This document shows positions 35,949 through 45,062 of a stretch of DNA of 64,000 nucleotides, in pieces. The notes under the pieces were generated by a model, which made no database searches, was not told the DNA's origin, and worked only from the letters and a program-made list of their open reading frames with translations. The stretch is from Pedobacter cryoconitis. Lineage in GTDB: Bacteria > Bacteroidota > Bacteroidia > Sphingobacteriales > Sphingobacteriaceae. A program made the position numbers and the translations under genes. The first letter of the stretch is position 1, and each line of letters opens with the position of its first letter. The stretch covers positions 124,001 through 188,000 of the forward strand of contig NZ_JACHCG010000001.1 of the NCBI RefSeq assembly GCF_014200595.1, written 5' to 3'.

Positions 35949-37310
35949 ATGTGGTATAATAATATATTAGAAACTATTGGCAATACACCATTGGTGCGAT
36001 TGAATAACGTTACGAAAGAAATTCAGGCGACTGTACTGGCTAAGGTGGAAACCACCAATCCGGGTAACTCTATTAAAGACCGTATGGCTTTAAAAATGAT
36101 AGAAGATGCAGAAAAAAGCGGTAAGCTTAAACCTGGTGGAACAATCATTGAAGGAACTTCCGGAAATACCGGGATGGGCCTGGCTATGGCTGCTATTATC
36201 AAAGGATATAAGTGTATTTTCACGACTACAGATAAACAATCTAAGGAAAAAGTGGATGCTTTACGTGCTTTTGGTGCAGAAGTAATCGTTTGTCCTACTA
36301 ACGTAGAACCTGAAGATCCACGTTCTTATTACTCAGTTTCTTCGCGTTTAGAGCGTGAAGTACCTAATTCATGGAAACCTAATCAATATGATAACCTGGC
36401 TAACACCGAAGCTCATTATGAGCAGACAGGGCCGGAAATATGGGCACAGACTGAAGGTAAGATCACACACCTTGTAGTAGGTGTAGGTACTGGCGGAACG
36501 ATATCCGGTACAGGAAAATATTTAAAAGAACAGAATCCTGATATTAAAGTATGGGGGATTGATACTTATGGATCAGTCTTCAAAAAATACAAAGAGACTG
36601 GTATTTTAGATAAAAATGAGATCTATCCTTATATTACTGAAGGAATCGGAGAGGATTTTCTTCCGAAGAATGTGAATTTTGATATTATTGATCTTTTTGA
36701 AAAAGTAACAGATAAAGATGCGGCATTAATGACGCGTGATATTGCCCGTAAAGAAGGGATATTTGTAGGTAACTCTGCTGGTTCTGCAATTGCGGGACTA
36801 TTACAGTTAAAAGATAAATTAAAACCTGAAGACGTTGTTGTTGTGATTTTTCATGATCATGGTAGCCGTTATATGGGTAAAATGTATAATGAAGACTGGT
36901 TAAGGGAACGTGGTTTCCTTACAGACGAAAAGTTAACGGCTAAATCTATCCTGGCTAAGAAAGAGCAGTCTGAGATTGTAACTATTGATTGTGAAAAAAC
37001 GATTGTAGAAGCTATCAATACGATGAACATGCTGAATATTTCTCAGATCCCGGTTACTCAGCAGGGGATGGTTGTTGGTAAATTAGCTGAAGGGGATATC
37101 CTGAAAGCATTATTGGAAAACCCTTCATTGAAATCTGCTCCTGTAAAAGAGATTATGTCTGCTACTTTCCCGTTTGTAGATATGAATACTTCAATTGATA
37201 AAATCTCTTCATTAATCAATAAAGAGAACAGTGCAGTACTGGTTGAAGATGAAAATGGTAATTTTGAAATTATTACGCAGTATGATATTATCAATGCAAT
37301 CTCTGCATAA
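35949..37310 (+). CDS. Cystathionine beta-synthase-type PLP enzyme with CBS domains
   Basis: A 453-residue enzyme. The catalytic domain (1-320) is of the O-acetylserine sulfhydrylase/cystathionine beta-synthase fold with PLP Lys43 in NPGNSIKDR, EGTSGNTGMGLAMAA and GVGTGGTISGTGKYLKE. The C-terminal 120 residues hold two CBS motifs (ISQIPVTQQGMVVGKLAEGDIL and a second ending ITQYDIINAI) that often bind adenosine ligands. With the CBS pair the enzyme is most like cystathionine beta-synthase, but cysteine synthase activity is possible. A -7 element ends 4 nt before the ATG. Confidence 0.9.
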   Translation: MWYNNILETIGNTPLVRLNNVTKEIQATVLAKVETTNPGNSIKDRMALKMIEDAEKSGKLKPGGTIIEGTSGNTGMGLAMAAIIKGYKCIFTTTDKQSKEKVDALRAFGAEVIVCPTNVEPEDPRSYYSVSSRLEREVPNSWKPNQYDNLANTEAHYEQTGPEIWAQTEGKITHLVVGVGTGGTISGTGKYLKEQNPDIKVWGIDTYGSVFKKYKETGILDKNEIYPYITEGIGEDFLPKNVNFDIIDLFEKVTDKDAALMTRDIARKEGIFVGNSAGSAIAGLLQLKDKLKPEDVVVVIFHDHGSRYMGKMYNEDWLRERGFLTDEKLTAKSILAKKEQSEIVTIDCEKTIVEAINTMNMLNISQIPVTQQGMVVGKLAEGDILKALLENPSLKSAPVKEIMSATFPFVDMNTSIDKISSLINKENSAVLVEDENGNFEIITQYDIINAISA

Positions 37311-37329
37311 GATATAGTATTAAATATAT

Positions 37330-37367
37330 AAAAATAGCTTGCCTGATATTCCTGGCAAGCTATTTTT
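37330..37367. terminator. Bidirectional terminator
   Basis: Perfect 14-base arms AAAAATAGCTTGCC and GGCAAGCTATTTTT surround a 10-base loop between convergent genes, with A and T runs serving both strands. Confidence 0.88.
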
Positions 37368-37375
37368 ATATCCTG

Positions 37376-38905
37376 TCATTGTCTTTTTTCTTTTAATGAA
37401 GATTGATAAATAGGATTGATATCAGCTTTTGGTGCAGTAAGCAGCCATATTTTTGTGTTATATTCCAGGGCCAGTTTGTCACTGACGGTTCCAATCAGCT
37501 CAGCTTTAGCGTAGGCTGGCTTAATTTTTTCTACTTGCCCTTTGTCATCCACGTAAATAATATACTGGTAAGCGATACGCTCAGGGGCCCAAAGTGTAAA
37601 GCTACTGCTTAGGGAGACCACGGGAGGGAGCTTGTATTTTTTTCCTAAATGATCAATTGCGCCGGCTTCTCCATAGTTCTCTGCAAAGATTGTAGTCGCA
37701 TTGCGTTGATGCTCAGGGATCCTGGTATACGCTTTTGCTGTGAGTGTAGTTATTTCGTCCCAACCAAGCATATCTCCGTAATCTTGTGTAATCTCATGTT
37801 TTTCTCCGTCTCCCCAATATAAGAAACCATCCAGGTGCATGGATTTAAAATACGCAATGGCCCGGTATATGGGTAAAATAGGGATGGACATAGGCATGAA
37901 GATGACATTTGGTAAAAGCAGAAGAAAAGCAATTGAATATTTTAATGAAGTGTTCAGATGTTTGGTGGTTTGCTCAATAGCATAGGCACTTATCGCAAAG
38001 ACTACCGGATATATGCCAAAAGCATAATAAGGTTTTCCCTTGAAATAAATCAGTAAAACTAAAAGCAGAAAATAACTAAACCCTACCCACCGGAGTTGTG
38101 CCAGGCTTTTATGGAAGAACAGCAAGAGTAAACCAGGTACCCATAGCAACAGCGCGGTTCCATTAGAGATGAGCTGCGCTTTAATCAATCCTTCAATTGT
38201 ATTGTGTACCAGTTGAGTTTCTGTAAGCTCCTTCATATGGGTGAGCACGGGCCAGTGATGCAGGTATTGCCAGATCACATTCGGAACAAAAATCAGGAGT
38301 GCAATTAATGCCGCGATGTAAAGCTGTCTTTTGAGTAATATTTTTCGTTGTGCACTGAGCAGCAGCCCGGCTATGATCGCGATAACTACAAACAGGATCG
38401 CATATTTGGTTAGTAGACCAAGACCGATAACAGGCCCAAGGAGGAGTAAATATTTGGTTTGCCGGGTGTAAGTATACTTAATTAGCAAAAAGTAGGTGAG
38501 CACCCACCAGAATTGATCAAATACTACAGGTTGTAACAGATAACCTGTGGCCAGAAATGCCGGGGATAAACTTATTGCCAGGCCGTATAGGGTAATTGCA
38601 AAATGTTTTCCCCCGATTTCTTTAACAATGAAACCTGCTGTGAGTACTATTAATGCGGCGAAGATGGTAGGAATAATTCTGATAGCGAAAGCGCTGTCGC
38701 CGAAAAAGGTGACTGAAAATCTAGCTACCCATGCTATAAAAGGAGGGACTTCCATATAACCTGCGGCGGGATGATTGCCCAGCGCAATGTGTAGGAATTC
38801 ATCTCTGTGTATCCCATAATTGTTTAAGCCAATTAAATGAAGAGAAAGGCTGATCAGGGCAAATAAGAAAATAAGAAAATTGGTGGTTTGGGATTTGGAA
38901 TACAT
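37376..38905 (-). CDS. GT39/ArnT-like membrane glycosyltransferase
   Basis: A 509-residue inner-membrane protein with about ten or more helices in residues 10-360 and a soluble C-terminal tail. The first periplasmic loop has NNYGIHRDEFLHIALG, whose Asp-Glu pair matches the catalytic acidic residues of the PMT/ArnT superfamily, and the next loop has GYMEVPPFIAWVARF. Such enzymes move a sugar from a polyprenyl-phosphate carrier to protein or lipid A; which applies here is unknown. It stands alone between two terminators. Confidence 0.84.
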   Translation of the reverse strand: MYSKSQTTNFLIFLFALISLSLHLIGLNNYGIHRDEFLHIALGNHPAAGYMEVPPFIAWVARFSVTFFGDSAFAIRIIPTIFAALIVLTAGFIVKEIGGKHFAITLYGLAISLSPAFLATGYLLQPVVFDQFWWVLTYFLLIKYTYTRQTKYLLLLGPVIGLGLLTKYAILFVVIAIIAGLLLSAQRKILLKRQLYIAALIALLIFVPNVIWQYLHHWPVLTHMKELTETQLVHNTIEGLIKAQLISNGTALLLWVPGLLLLFFHKSLAQLRWVGFSYFLLLVLLIYFKGKPYYAFGIYPVVFAISAYAIEQTTKHLNTSLKYSIAFLLLLPNVIFMPMSIPILPIYRAIAYFKSMHLDGFLYWGDGEKHEITQDYGDMLGWDEITTLTAKAYTRIPEHQRNATTIFAENYGEAGAIDHLGKKYKLPPVVSLSSSFTLWAPERIAYQYIIYVDDKGQVEKIKPAYAKAELIGTVSDKLALEYNTKIWLLTAPKADINPIYQSSLKEKRQ

Positions 38906-38962
38906 TTAAGCTGAACTTTTGTAATTGGACAAGCTTGTGCTGATGAAGTTACAAAAAGAAAT

Positions 38963-39003
38963 AAAAAATCCCTGCCCGATTTTTTTTCAGGCAGGGATTT
39001 TTT
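38963..39003 (-). terminator. Terminator of the ThuA-like gene
   Basis: AAAAAATCCCTGCC and GGCAGGGATTTTTT arms with A/T runs on both sides lie just downstream of the ThuA-like stop on the minus strand. Confidence 0.85.
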
Positions 39004-39022
39004 AGCATCGTTTTATGGCGTT

Positions 39023-39895
39023 TTATTTTGCACCTCCAAGCCATAACAGCCCGTCAATGATAAATTTATTTTGAGTTTCACTACCAAATGTAGATGACTT
39101 GCCTACATTCGCTGCGTAATCCATCGCATTGTGACCAAAATTAGCATAGATCATTTTATAGTTTTTATTCGTCCAGATTACCGGATAATAACCACTATAC
39201 CAGCTTTGATTTGGATCTGTGCCTAATGGAAAACTGCTGTTATCAATAGAACACAGGATTTTAATATCGGCATTCTGACGTAAATCTTTTGTCCAGCTGT
39301 ACCACTCACTTACTGAAGAAGTGAATTTTTGTGGCAGACGTTGTGTAGAAGGGTGAGTTTGATCTTCACATTTTAAGACTGCTGTGGTAGGACCCCAAGT
39401 GTTGCTTTTAAAGCCGCCCACACCTAAGAATTTGTTGTAATACCAATCCCACTCAGCCGGATTTGTATTGAATGCGCAGACATGAAAGCCCATCCATGCA
39501 CCGCCATTGTCCATGTATTGTTTAAATGCTGCTTCCTGAGCTTTAGGTGGATGGTCATCTAAGAAAAGGATAACCTGGTATTTAGTAAGATTGGCTGCAT
39601 TCAGTTTGCTCCAGTCATTGGTAGAAGTATAAGTGAAATTATTTTGAGCAGCTGTTTTTGGAAACCATATATTGGCTTCTTTCACAAAATTTATATGGGC
39701 AGCATCCCATGTTCCATTGTAGAAGGCAATAACATTAAAGCTTTTAGCGGCTTTAGCTGGAATGGCTGTTTGCTGTTTTGAATTTGCCTCATTCTGATTG
39801 GAGAGGCCGGTAGTACCGGCATCACTTTTTTTGCAGCCTGAAAAGCTGCAAAACAGCAATACCAGAAAAGTTAGTAGTGAATTTTTGTTGTTCAT
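39023..39895 (-). CDS. ThuA-domain lipoprotein
   Basis: A 290-residue lipoprotein: residues 1-21 form a signal peptide with lipobox FSGC, and a Ser/Gln/Asn/Ala-rich linker to about residue 50 follows. The rest is a ThuA/trehalose-utilization (glutamine-amidotransferase-like) domain: FNVIAFYNGTWDAAHINFV, VILFLDDHPPKAQEAAF, GGAWMGFHVCAF and MIYANFGHNAMDY. Many Bacteroidota carry ThuA lipoproteins near sugar genes, but none is adjacent here. Whether the domain is enzymatic is unknown. Confidence 0.87.
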   Translation of the reverse strand: MNNKNSLLTFLVLLFCSFSGCKKSDAGTTGLSNQNEANSKQQTAIPAKAAKSFNVIAFYNGTWDAAHINFVKEANIWFPKTAAQNNFTYTSTNDWSKLNAANLTKYQVILFLDDHPPKAQEAAFKQYMDNGGAWMGFHVCAFNTNPAEWDWYYNKFLGVGGFKSNTWGPTTAVLKCEDQTHPSTQRLPQKFTSSVSEWYSWTKDLRQNADIKILCSIDNSSFPLGTDPNQSWYSGYYPVIWTNKNYKMIYANFGHNAMDYAANVGKSSTFGSETQNKFIIDGLLWLGGAK

Positions 39896-40132
39896 ATTTG
39901 GTTTAGGTTAATGACGAAATAACAAAAAGACCCTATTGTAGCTGACTATTTAAAAAGGAGGAGAGGTTTAAGGTCTTCTTTCTAAGTATTGCTCTTGATA
40001 TTGTAAAAGAAACACTATGTCTAATATATAATATTATTATCAATTATTTAAATACAGATGATATTTTTTTATTTTATGATAATAATTATTTCTTCGTATC
40101 TGGATTAATTGCATCAACGGGGAATTGTGGCG
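39896..40132. other. A+T-rich gap with no gene
   Basis: The longest non-coding stretch of the window. It holds the upstream region of the ThuA-like gene (a TCTTTTTG string, a poor match to TAnnTTTG) and a run of A+T with no clear palindrome or start. I see no small gene or RNA structure here. Confidence 0.5.
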
Positions 40133-40163
40133 AAAAAAAAAGCCAGGATCAAATCCTGGCTTT
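40133..40163 (-). terminator. Terminator of murA
   Basis: AAAGCCAGGAT and ATCCTGGCTTT are perfect arms with a 3-base loop, followed on the minus strand by about nine T residues. Confidence 0.9.
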
Positions 40164-40185
40164 GCAATATAATTTTTTAAATAAA

Positions 40186-41511
40186 TTAGTGTGATGGAGA
40201 ATTTGCATCAACACGTTTAATCTGCGCACCTAATGCACGTAAACGTGTGTCAATATCCTGGTAACCACGCTCAATTTGTTCAATATTATAGATTGTTGAA
40301 GTACCTTCAGCAGATAAAGCTGCGATTAATAACGAAACTCCAGCTCTGATATCAGGAGAAGTCATGCTGATACCTCTTAATTTATATTGTTTGTTGATTC
40401 CGTTTACAGTGGCTCTGTGCGGATCACATAAAATAATCTGAGCGCCCATTTCAATCAGTTTATCGACGAAGAATAAACGGCTTTCAAACATTTTCTGATG
40501 AATCAGGATCGAACCTTTAGCCTGCGTTGCAATCACTAATACGATACTCAACAAGTCAGGAGTGAATCCTGGCCATGGTGAATCTGCGATAGTCAGAATA
40601 GAGCCGTCGATGAAAGTATCAATGATATAATGTTTTTGAGAAGGGATGTAAATATCATCACCTCTGCGTTCAAAATTGATCCCTAGTTTTCTGAATACAT
40701 CAGGTATAACACCCAATTCATCATAACATACGTTTTTGATTGTGATCTCTGATTCTGTCATGGCAGCAAGGCCGATGAAAGATCCGATTTCAATCATATC
40801 AGGTAACATTCTATGTTCAGTGCCACCTAATTTAGTCACCCCTTCGATAGTCAGCAGGTTAGAACCAATTCCGGATATTCTGGCACCCATACGGTTAAGC
40901 ATTTTACATAACTGCTGTAAGTAAGGCTCACAGGCAGCGTTATAAATGGTTGTAGTTCCTTTGGCCAGTACCGCAGCCATTACAATGTTAGCTGTACCGG
41001 TTACAGATGCTTCATCTAACAGGATATAAGCACCTTTAAGGTTAGTTGCATCTACATTAAAGAACGATTCTTTAGCGTCATAAACAAACTTGGCGCCTAA
41101 TTTTTCGAAGCCAAGAAAGTGAGTATCCAGCCTTCTGCGTCCAATTTTATCACCACCTGGTTTAGGGATGGCTGCTTGTCCAAAACGTGCAAGAAGCGGG
41201 CCTACGATCATAATTGATCCTCTTAAACTTCCACCTTTAGCTTTAAAAGTGGCTGATTTAAAGAATTCAAGATCGATGTTTTTGGCTTCAAATGTGTAAG
41301 TGTCTTTTGATAAACGGTTTACTTCAACGCCCAGATCACCCAGAAGTTCAATCAGTTTATTTACATCTTTGATGTCAGGGATATTACTTACAGTGATTTT
41401 CTCTTCTGTTAGTAAAACGGCAGATATAATCTGCAATGCCTCATTTTTGGCCCCCTGCGGATGGATTTCACCTTTTAACTTCTTCCCACCTATAATTTCA
41501 AATGCGTTCAT
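40186..41511 (-). CDS. murA: UDP-N-acetylglucosamine 1-carboxyvinyltransferase
   Basis: Transfers enolpyruvate from PEP to UDP-GlcNAc, the first committed step of peptidoglycan synthesis. It has 441 residues. Marks are GAKNEALQIISAVLL near the N-terminus with the conserved Lys-Asn, RGSIMIVGPLLARFG, and TDLLSI-like FTPDLLSIVLVIA. In the catalytic loop the usual Cys reads Asp121 (PGGDKIGRRRLDTH). A Cys-to-Asp change keeps activity but blocks fosfomycin in other bacteria. The upstream DUF4290 gene lies 34 bp away; the two were probably inherited as an operon with the helicase. Confidence 0.95.
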   Translation of the reverse strand: MNAFEIIGGKKLKGEIHPQGAKNEALQIISAVLLTEEKITVSNIPDIKDVNKLIELLGDLGVEVNRLSKDTYTFEAKNIDLEFFKSATFKAKGGSLRGSIMIVGPLLARFGQAAIPKPGGDKIGRRRLDTHFLGFEKLGAKFVYDAKESFFNVDATNLKGAYILLDEASVTGTANIVMAAVLAKGTTTIYNAACEPYLQQLCKMLNRMGARISGIGSNLLTIEGVTKLGGTEHRMLPDMIEIGSFIGLAAMTESEITIKNVCYDELGVIPDVFRKLGINFERRGDDIYIPSQKHYIIDTFIDGSILTIADSPWPGFTPDLLSIVLVIATQAKGSILIHQKMFESRLFFVDKLIEMGAQIILCDPHRATVNGINKQYKLRGISMTSPDIRAGVSLLIAALSAEGTSTIYNIEQIERGYQDIDTRLRALGAQIKRVDANSPSH

Positions 41512-41545
41512 GTGCTATTAACCTATAATATTTAAATCTGCTCGT

Positions 41546-42238
41546 TTAATGTCTTTGTTTTGGATTGGGATTGCTGCTGCGCGGGCGGTTATTATTGTTG
41601 TTGTTATTGTTTTGCCTTCCCTTATTATTGTTGTTGTTATTGTTGCGTCCGCGGTTGGTATTGGTAGAGGTTCTGTTTACCGGAGGTCTGAATTCTACCT
41701 TGTTCAGGTTGATGTTTTCTTCCAGTTGCAGTAAACCGCCTGATAACTCGCTCAGGTTCTTTAGAATAGTCTCATCGGCAACACTGTCTTTATTCCAGGT
41801 TACATAAGCCATTTTCATAAAGTTAGCGATGCCTTGTACCAATGCTGCTCTGCGTTCAGGTTCTTCTACTGCGATTGCTCTTTCGATCATCACCTCAACA
41901 GTTTTACCGTAATGCTTGTATTTGATCCTTTGCTGCGGATAACCGATATGCGAAGGTTTAACCAATGCCATTTCAGGAGTTGGTTTTGGATAGGGACTAT
42001 CTACGTCGATTTTATAACCGGAGATAATGTGTAAATGGTCCCATAATTTATGCTTGAAATCGGCAACATCCCTTAGATGAGGGTTTAAAAAACCCATCAG
42101 ATCTATCACTGCCTGAGCATATTTATTGCGTTCTTCCAGATCCGGCAGTTCGCAAATGTACTTCACCATGTTCTGTACATTACGTCCGTATTCTGCAAGA
42201 ATTAACTCGTTTCTTGTGGTATTGTAATCGAAATTCAT
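41546..42238 (-). CDS. DUF4290 protein with Asn-rich tail
   Basis: A 230-residue protein. Residues 1-185 match my recollection of DUF4290 (MNFDYNTTRNELILAEYGRN, YPQQRIKYKHYGKTVEVMIE, each cut at 20), a helical domain found in Bacteroidota and of unknown role. The tail from about residue 186 is of low complexity: three blocks of 7-8 Asn separated by Arg, Gly, Lys and Gln, ending in a basic Pro/Asn segment. The Asn blocks are coded by identical 23-bp repeats. A disordered, perhaps RNA-binding tail is a guess. The gene sits between the helicase and murA. Confidence 0.8.
   Translation of the reverse strand: MNFDYNTTRNELILAEYGRNVQNMVKYICELPDLEERNKYAQAVIDLMGFLNPHLRDVADFKHKLWDHLHIISGYKIDVDSPYPKPTPEMALVKPSHIGYPQQRIKYKHYGKTVEVMIERAIAVEEPERRAALVQGIANFMKMAYVTWNKDSVADETILKNLSELSGGLLQLEENINLNKVEFRPPVNRTSTNTNRGRNNNNNNNKGRQNNNNNNNNRPRSSNPNPKQRH
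41589..41644. repeat. Two identical 23-bp trinucleotide-rich direct repeats
   Basis: Bases 41589-41611 and 41622-41644 are identical strings of TTA/TTG triplets (plus strand). They encode the poly-Asn blocks of the DUF4290 protein. The identity of the DNA, not just the protein, suggests recent slippage or duplication. Confidence 0.85.
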
Positions 42239-42323
42239 TCTATTTATTTCTTGTGGTATTCGCTGAAGGAGGATTATAAGGGCGCTGGCCCTGTTTTATT
42301 GTAATAAGGTTTAAAGATAAAGC

Positions 42324-44630
42324 TTATTTTACAATCCGCAATTTAGCAAATTTTAATAACAATTGCTTGTTTCCTAATCCCTGGAAAAATACCGTCGCTT
42401 TTACGTCCGGTAAAGTACCTTCCAGATTGATAATTTTACCGAACCCAAACTTCTCATGTTCCACTTCCATACCGTTCTGAAATGCACTTGCTGCATCAGC
42501 AGTAAAACCAGGTGTCGGGATGTGCGCAGTAGGCAGCATCGTACTTGTCTTTGGTCTTACAGGAGCGGTCTGAGTAGCTGAGCCTGAGGCTGCTGGTTTA
42601 GGTTTGCTGAAAGAATCTCTTTGCTGCGTCCATGACCTGCGTTCCCCGTCAAAGCTATCAGATGATAAACTTGTTTTAGGTGCTTTGACCACTTCCAGTT
42701 CCAGGAATCTTGCACTGATCTCACTGATAAAACGACTCGGTTCGCAATTGGTCAGCGTTCCCCAGCGGTAGCGTGAAGTGGCATAAGTAAGTGTCAGTTT
42801 CTTCTCTGCACGGGTAATGGCCACGTAGAATAAACGGCGTTCTTCTTCAAGATCAGTTCTTGAATTGAGAGACATTTGCGAAGGAAAAAGATTTTCTTCG
42901 AGCCCTACCACAAAAACGTTCTTGAATTCCAATCCTTTTGCCGAGTGGATGGTCATCATTGAAACGGTATCTTTCTCTTTATCGTCCTGACGGTCATCAT
43001 TCGTTAACAAGGCAATATCCTGCATAAAAATAGCAAGGCTTCTGTCTTCAATATCTTCACGTTCAGCAAATTCTTTGATACCATTCAGCAATTCCTGAAT
43101 GTTTTCATACCTGCTGCGGCCTTCTACACTGTCATCGGTATGGAGTTCTTTCAGGATACCAGAATGTTGTGCGATATATAAAGCAGTTTCATAGGCGTCC
43201 AGTTTTTTAGCTTCAGCCTGGAAACTCTGGATCAGTACAGAGAAATCATTCAGCTGGTTCGCAATCCGGCCGGCAATATAAGTTTGCGGCTCACAGACGA
43301 CCTGCCACATGGTAATGTTATGCTGATCGGCTGCTACTATAATTTTATCAACTGTAGTATCACCTAATCCTCTTTTCGGATAATTGATCACTCTTTTGAT
43401 CGCTTCTTCGTCACTCGGATTGAAAGTAAGACGGAAGTAAGCAATTAAATCCTTAATCTCTTTACGCTGATAGAAAGATAATCCTCCAAAAATTTTATAA
43501 GGGATGTTGAGTTTTCTCAAACCTTCCTCCATTGCTCTTGACTGGGCATTGGTCCGGTAAAGAATGGCGAAATCGCTGTAATTTAAACCTTTAGAAGTTC
43601 TGTCCTGAACGATGGATTCGGCAACTATTTTACCTTCTTCGTTATCAGTAAACGCTCTTGATACTTTAATCCTGTCACCAGATTCATTCTCAGAAAATAC
43701 GTTTTTCTCCAGCTGATTTTTGTTGTTCGCAATGATACTATTAGCGACATCAACAATATTTTGGGTAGAGCGGTAATTCTGCTCTAATTTATAAACTTTT
43801 AAATCCGGGTAATCTTTCTCAAAATTCAGGATATTCTGAATATTAGCCCCACGGAAACCGTAAATACTTTGCGCATCATCACCTACTACACAGATATTCT
43901 GATAAGCTGCTGCCAGTTTTTTTACAATGGTATATTGTGAAAAGTTAGTATCCTGGTACTCATCGACCATCAGGTACTTAAATTTCTGCTGGTATTTATT
44001 CAATACATCCGGATGATCTTTTAACAATACATTGGTTTTGAAAAGTAAATCATCAAAATCCATTGCGCCTGCTTTAAAGCAGCGTTTGGTATAAGTTTCA
44101 TAGATAGAACCGATCAAAGGACGTTTATTACTAATGTCCTCTGCCTGAATTTCGGCACTTTTCATATATTCTACATGACTGACCAGATTGTTTTTTGCAG
44201 AAGATATCCGGTTATACACGAAGTTCGCATTGTATAACTTATCATCTAATTGCATTTCACGCAGAATAGATCTGATCAGACTTTTACTATCATCGGTATC
44301 ATAGATTGTAAAATTAGAAGGATAACCTATTTTTTCTGCTTCAACACGCAGTATTTTGGCAAAAACGGAGTGGAATGTTCCCATCCATAAGTTTTTTGCT
44401 TCTGTACCTACAACTTTTGAGATACGCTCACGCATATCTTTCGAAGCTTTGTTCGTAAAGGTCAATACTAAAATATTAAAAGCATCCACACCTTTTTCAA
44501 TAAGATGTGCGACTCTATATGTAATTACCCTTGTTTTACCTGATCCCGCACCAGCGACAATCATTGCCGGTCCTTTAGTATTCTCTACTGCTGCACGTTG
44601 CTGAGGGTTTAATCCTGCTAAATAATCCAA
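42324..44630 (-). CDS. UvrD/PcrA-type ATP-dependent DNA helicase
   Basis: A 768-residue superfamily 1A 3'-5' helicase for repair and removal of RecA. Walker A is GAGSGKT at about residues 27-33, motif II is DEYQDTN, followed by GDDAQSIYGFRGA, EQNYRST, TIHSAKGLEFKNVF and VAITRAEKKLTL. The C-terminal tail ends in a tudor-like domain (EVEHEKFGFGKIINLEG). The start is TTG: no ATG lies in frame upstream, and MDYLAGLNPQQRAAV is the expected N-terminus. Two perfect -7 elements lie upstream. Confidence 0.94.
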   Translation of the reverse strand: MDYLAGLNPQQRAAVENTKGPAMIVAGAGSGKTRVITYRVAHLIEKGVDAFNILVLTFTNKASKDMRERISKVVGTEAKNLWMGTFHSVFAKILRVEAEKIGYPSNFTIYDTDDSKSLIRSILREMQLDDKLYNANFVYNRISSAKNNLVSHVEYMKSAEIQAEDISNKRPLIGSIYETYTKRCFKAGAMDFDDLLFKTNVLLKDHPDVLNKYQQKFKYLMVDEYQDTNFSQYTIVKKLAAAYQNICVVGDDAQSIYGFRGANIQNILNFEKDYPDLKVYKLEQNYRSTQNIVDVANSIIANNKNQLEKNVFSENESGDRIKVSRAFTDNEEGKIVAESIVQDRTSKGLNYSDFAILYRTNAQSRAMEEGLRKLNIPYKIFGGLSFYQRKEIKDLIAYFRLTFNPSDEEAIKRVINYPKRGLGDTTVDKIIVAADQHNITMWQVVCEPQTYIAGRIANQLNDFSVLIQSFQAEAKKLDAYETALYIAQHSGILKELHTDDSVEGRSRYENIQELLNGIKEFAEREDIEDRSLAIFMQDIALLTNDDRQDDKEKDTVSMMTIHSAKGLEFKNVFVVGLEENLFPSQMSLNSRTDLEEERRLFYVAITRAEKKLTLTYATSRYRWGTLTNCEPSRFISEISARFLELEVVKAPKTSLSSDSFDGERRSWTQQRDSFSKPKPAASGSATQTAPVRPKTSTMLPTAHIPTPGFTADAASAFQNGMEVEHEKFGFGKIINLEGTLPDVKATVFFQGLGNKQLLLKFAKLRIVK

Positions 44631-44661
44631 ATTGAAATACTGTTTTGCGTATGAAAAGGTA

Positions 44662-44678
44662 CAAAAATAACAAAACTA
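44662..44678 (-). promoter_or_regulatory. Two -7 elements upstream of the helicase gene
   Basis: On the minus strand, TAGTTTTG (44671-44678) and TATTTTTG (44662-44669) are both perfect TAnnTTTG matches, 31-48 bp from the TTG start. They may be alternative start sites. Confidence 0.5.
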
Positions 44679-44752
44679 TACCTCTTATTTCAATCAGGTC
44701 ATGTTTTATTTTTATCTTTCGGTGAAGCTTACAACAGTATCGTCTGGCTTAA

Positions 44753-44962
44753 TTAGTGGGTTCCTATCTCCCGGTTAATGGGTTCCCATCTTACAATTTC
44801 TGACCAGAGATCGTACCAGACGTCGTCGTTCACTTTGAAAATATCTTCATCGGCAATATATATTCCTTCGTGCCATATACCGTGAAGCTCCTGAAGAACA
44901 ATCTGGAACCGGATATGTTGTTGGTCTGCGGGCAAACTGTTTTGATCTAGTTTAATTTCCAT
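44753..44962 (-). CDS. Small acidic protein divergent from an XRE regulator
   Basis: A 69-residue acidic protein with no family I recognise. It has no signal or membrane segment; the middle is aromatic and acidic (HGIWHEGIYIADEDIFKVND, then VWYDLWSEIVRWEP). The ATG at 44962 is 46 bp from a palindrome shared with the divergent regulator gene. Pairing of a small acidic protein with an XRE regulator could be an antirepressor, an antitoxin-like partner or a host-encoded leftover of a mobile element. No evidence decides between these. Confidence 0.6.
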   Translation of the reverse strand: MEIKLDQNSLPADQQHIRFQIVLQELHGIWHEGIYIADEDIFKVNDDVWYDLWSEIVRWEPINREIGTH

Positions 44963-45007
44963 ATGCTATATATTTAATTACTAAACCTATAATTTTTATC
45001 TTTTAAT

Positions 45008-45031
45008 AAAAAGTACAGTTCTGTACTTTTT
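45008..45031. promoter_or_regulatory. Palindromic operator between divergent genes
   Basis: AAAAAGTACAG and CTGTACTTTTT are perfect 11-base arms with a TT centre. Each arm contains TACTTTTT reading outward, one mismatch from TAnnTTTG, so the site probably overlaps both promoters. It suits a dimeric XRE repressor. It could also act as a hairpin, but there is no upstream transcript for it to end. Confidence 0.6.
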
Positions 45032-45062
45032 AGCTATGATTTTTTTGCTTCATTCGTATTAA

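Noticed and set aside
41589..41644. CRISPR or minisatellite array
   Set aside because: There are only two repeats with a 10-bp spacer inside a coding region; they encode poly-Asn.
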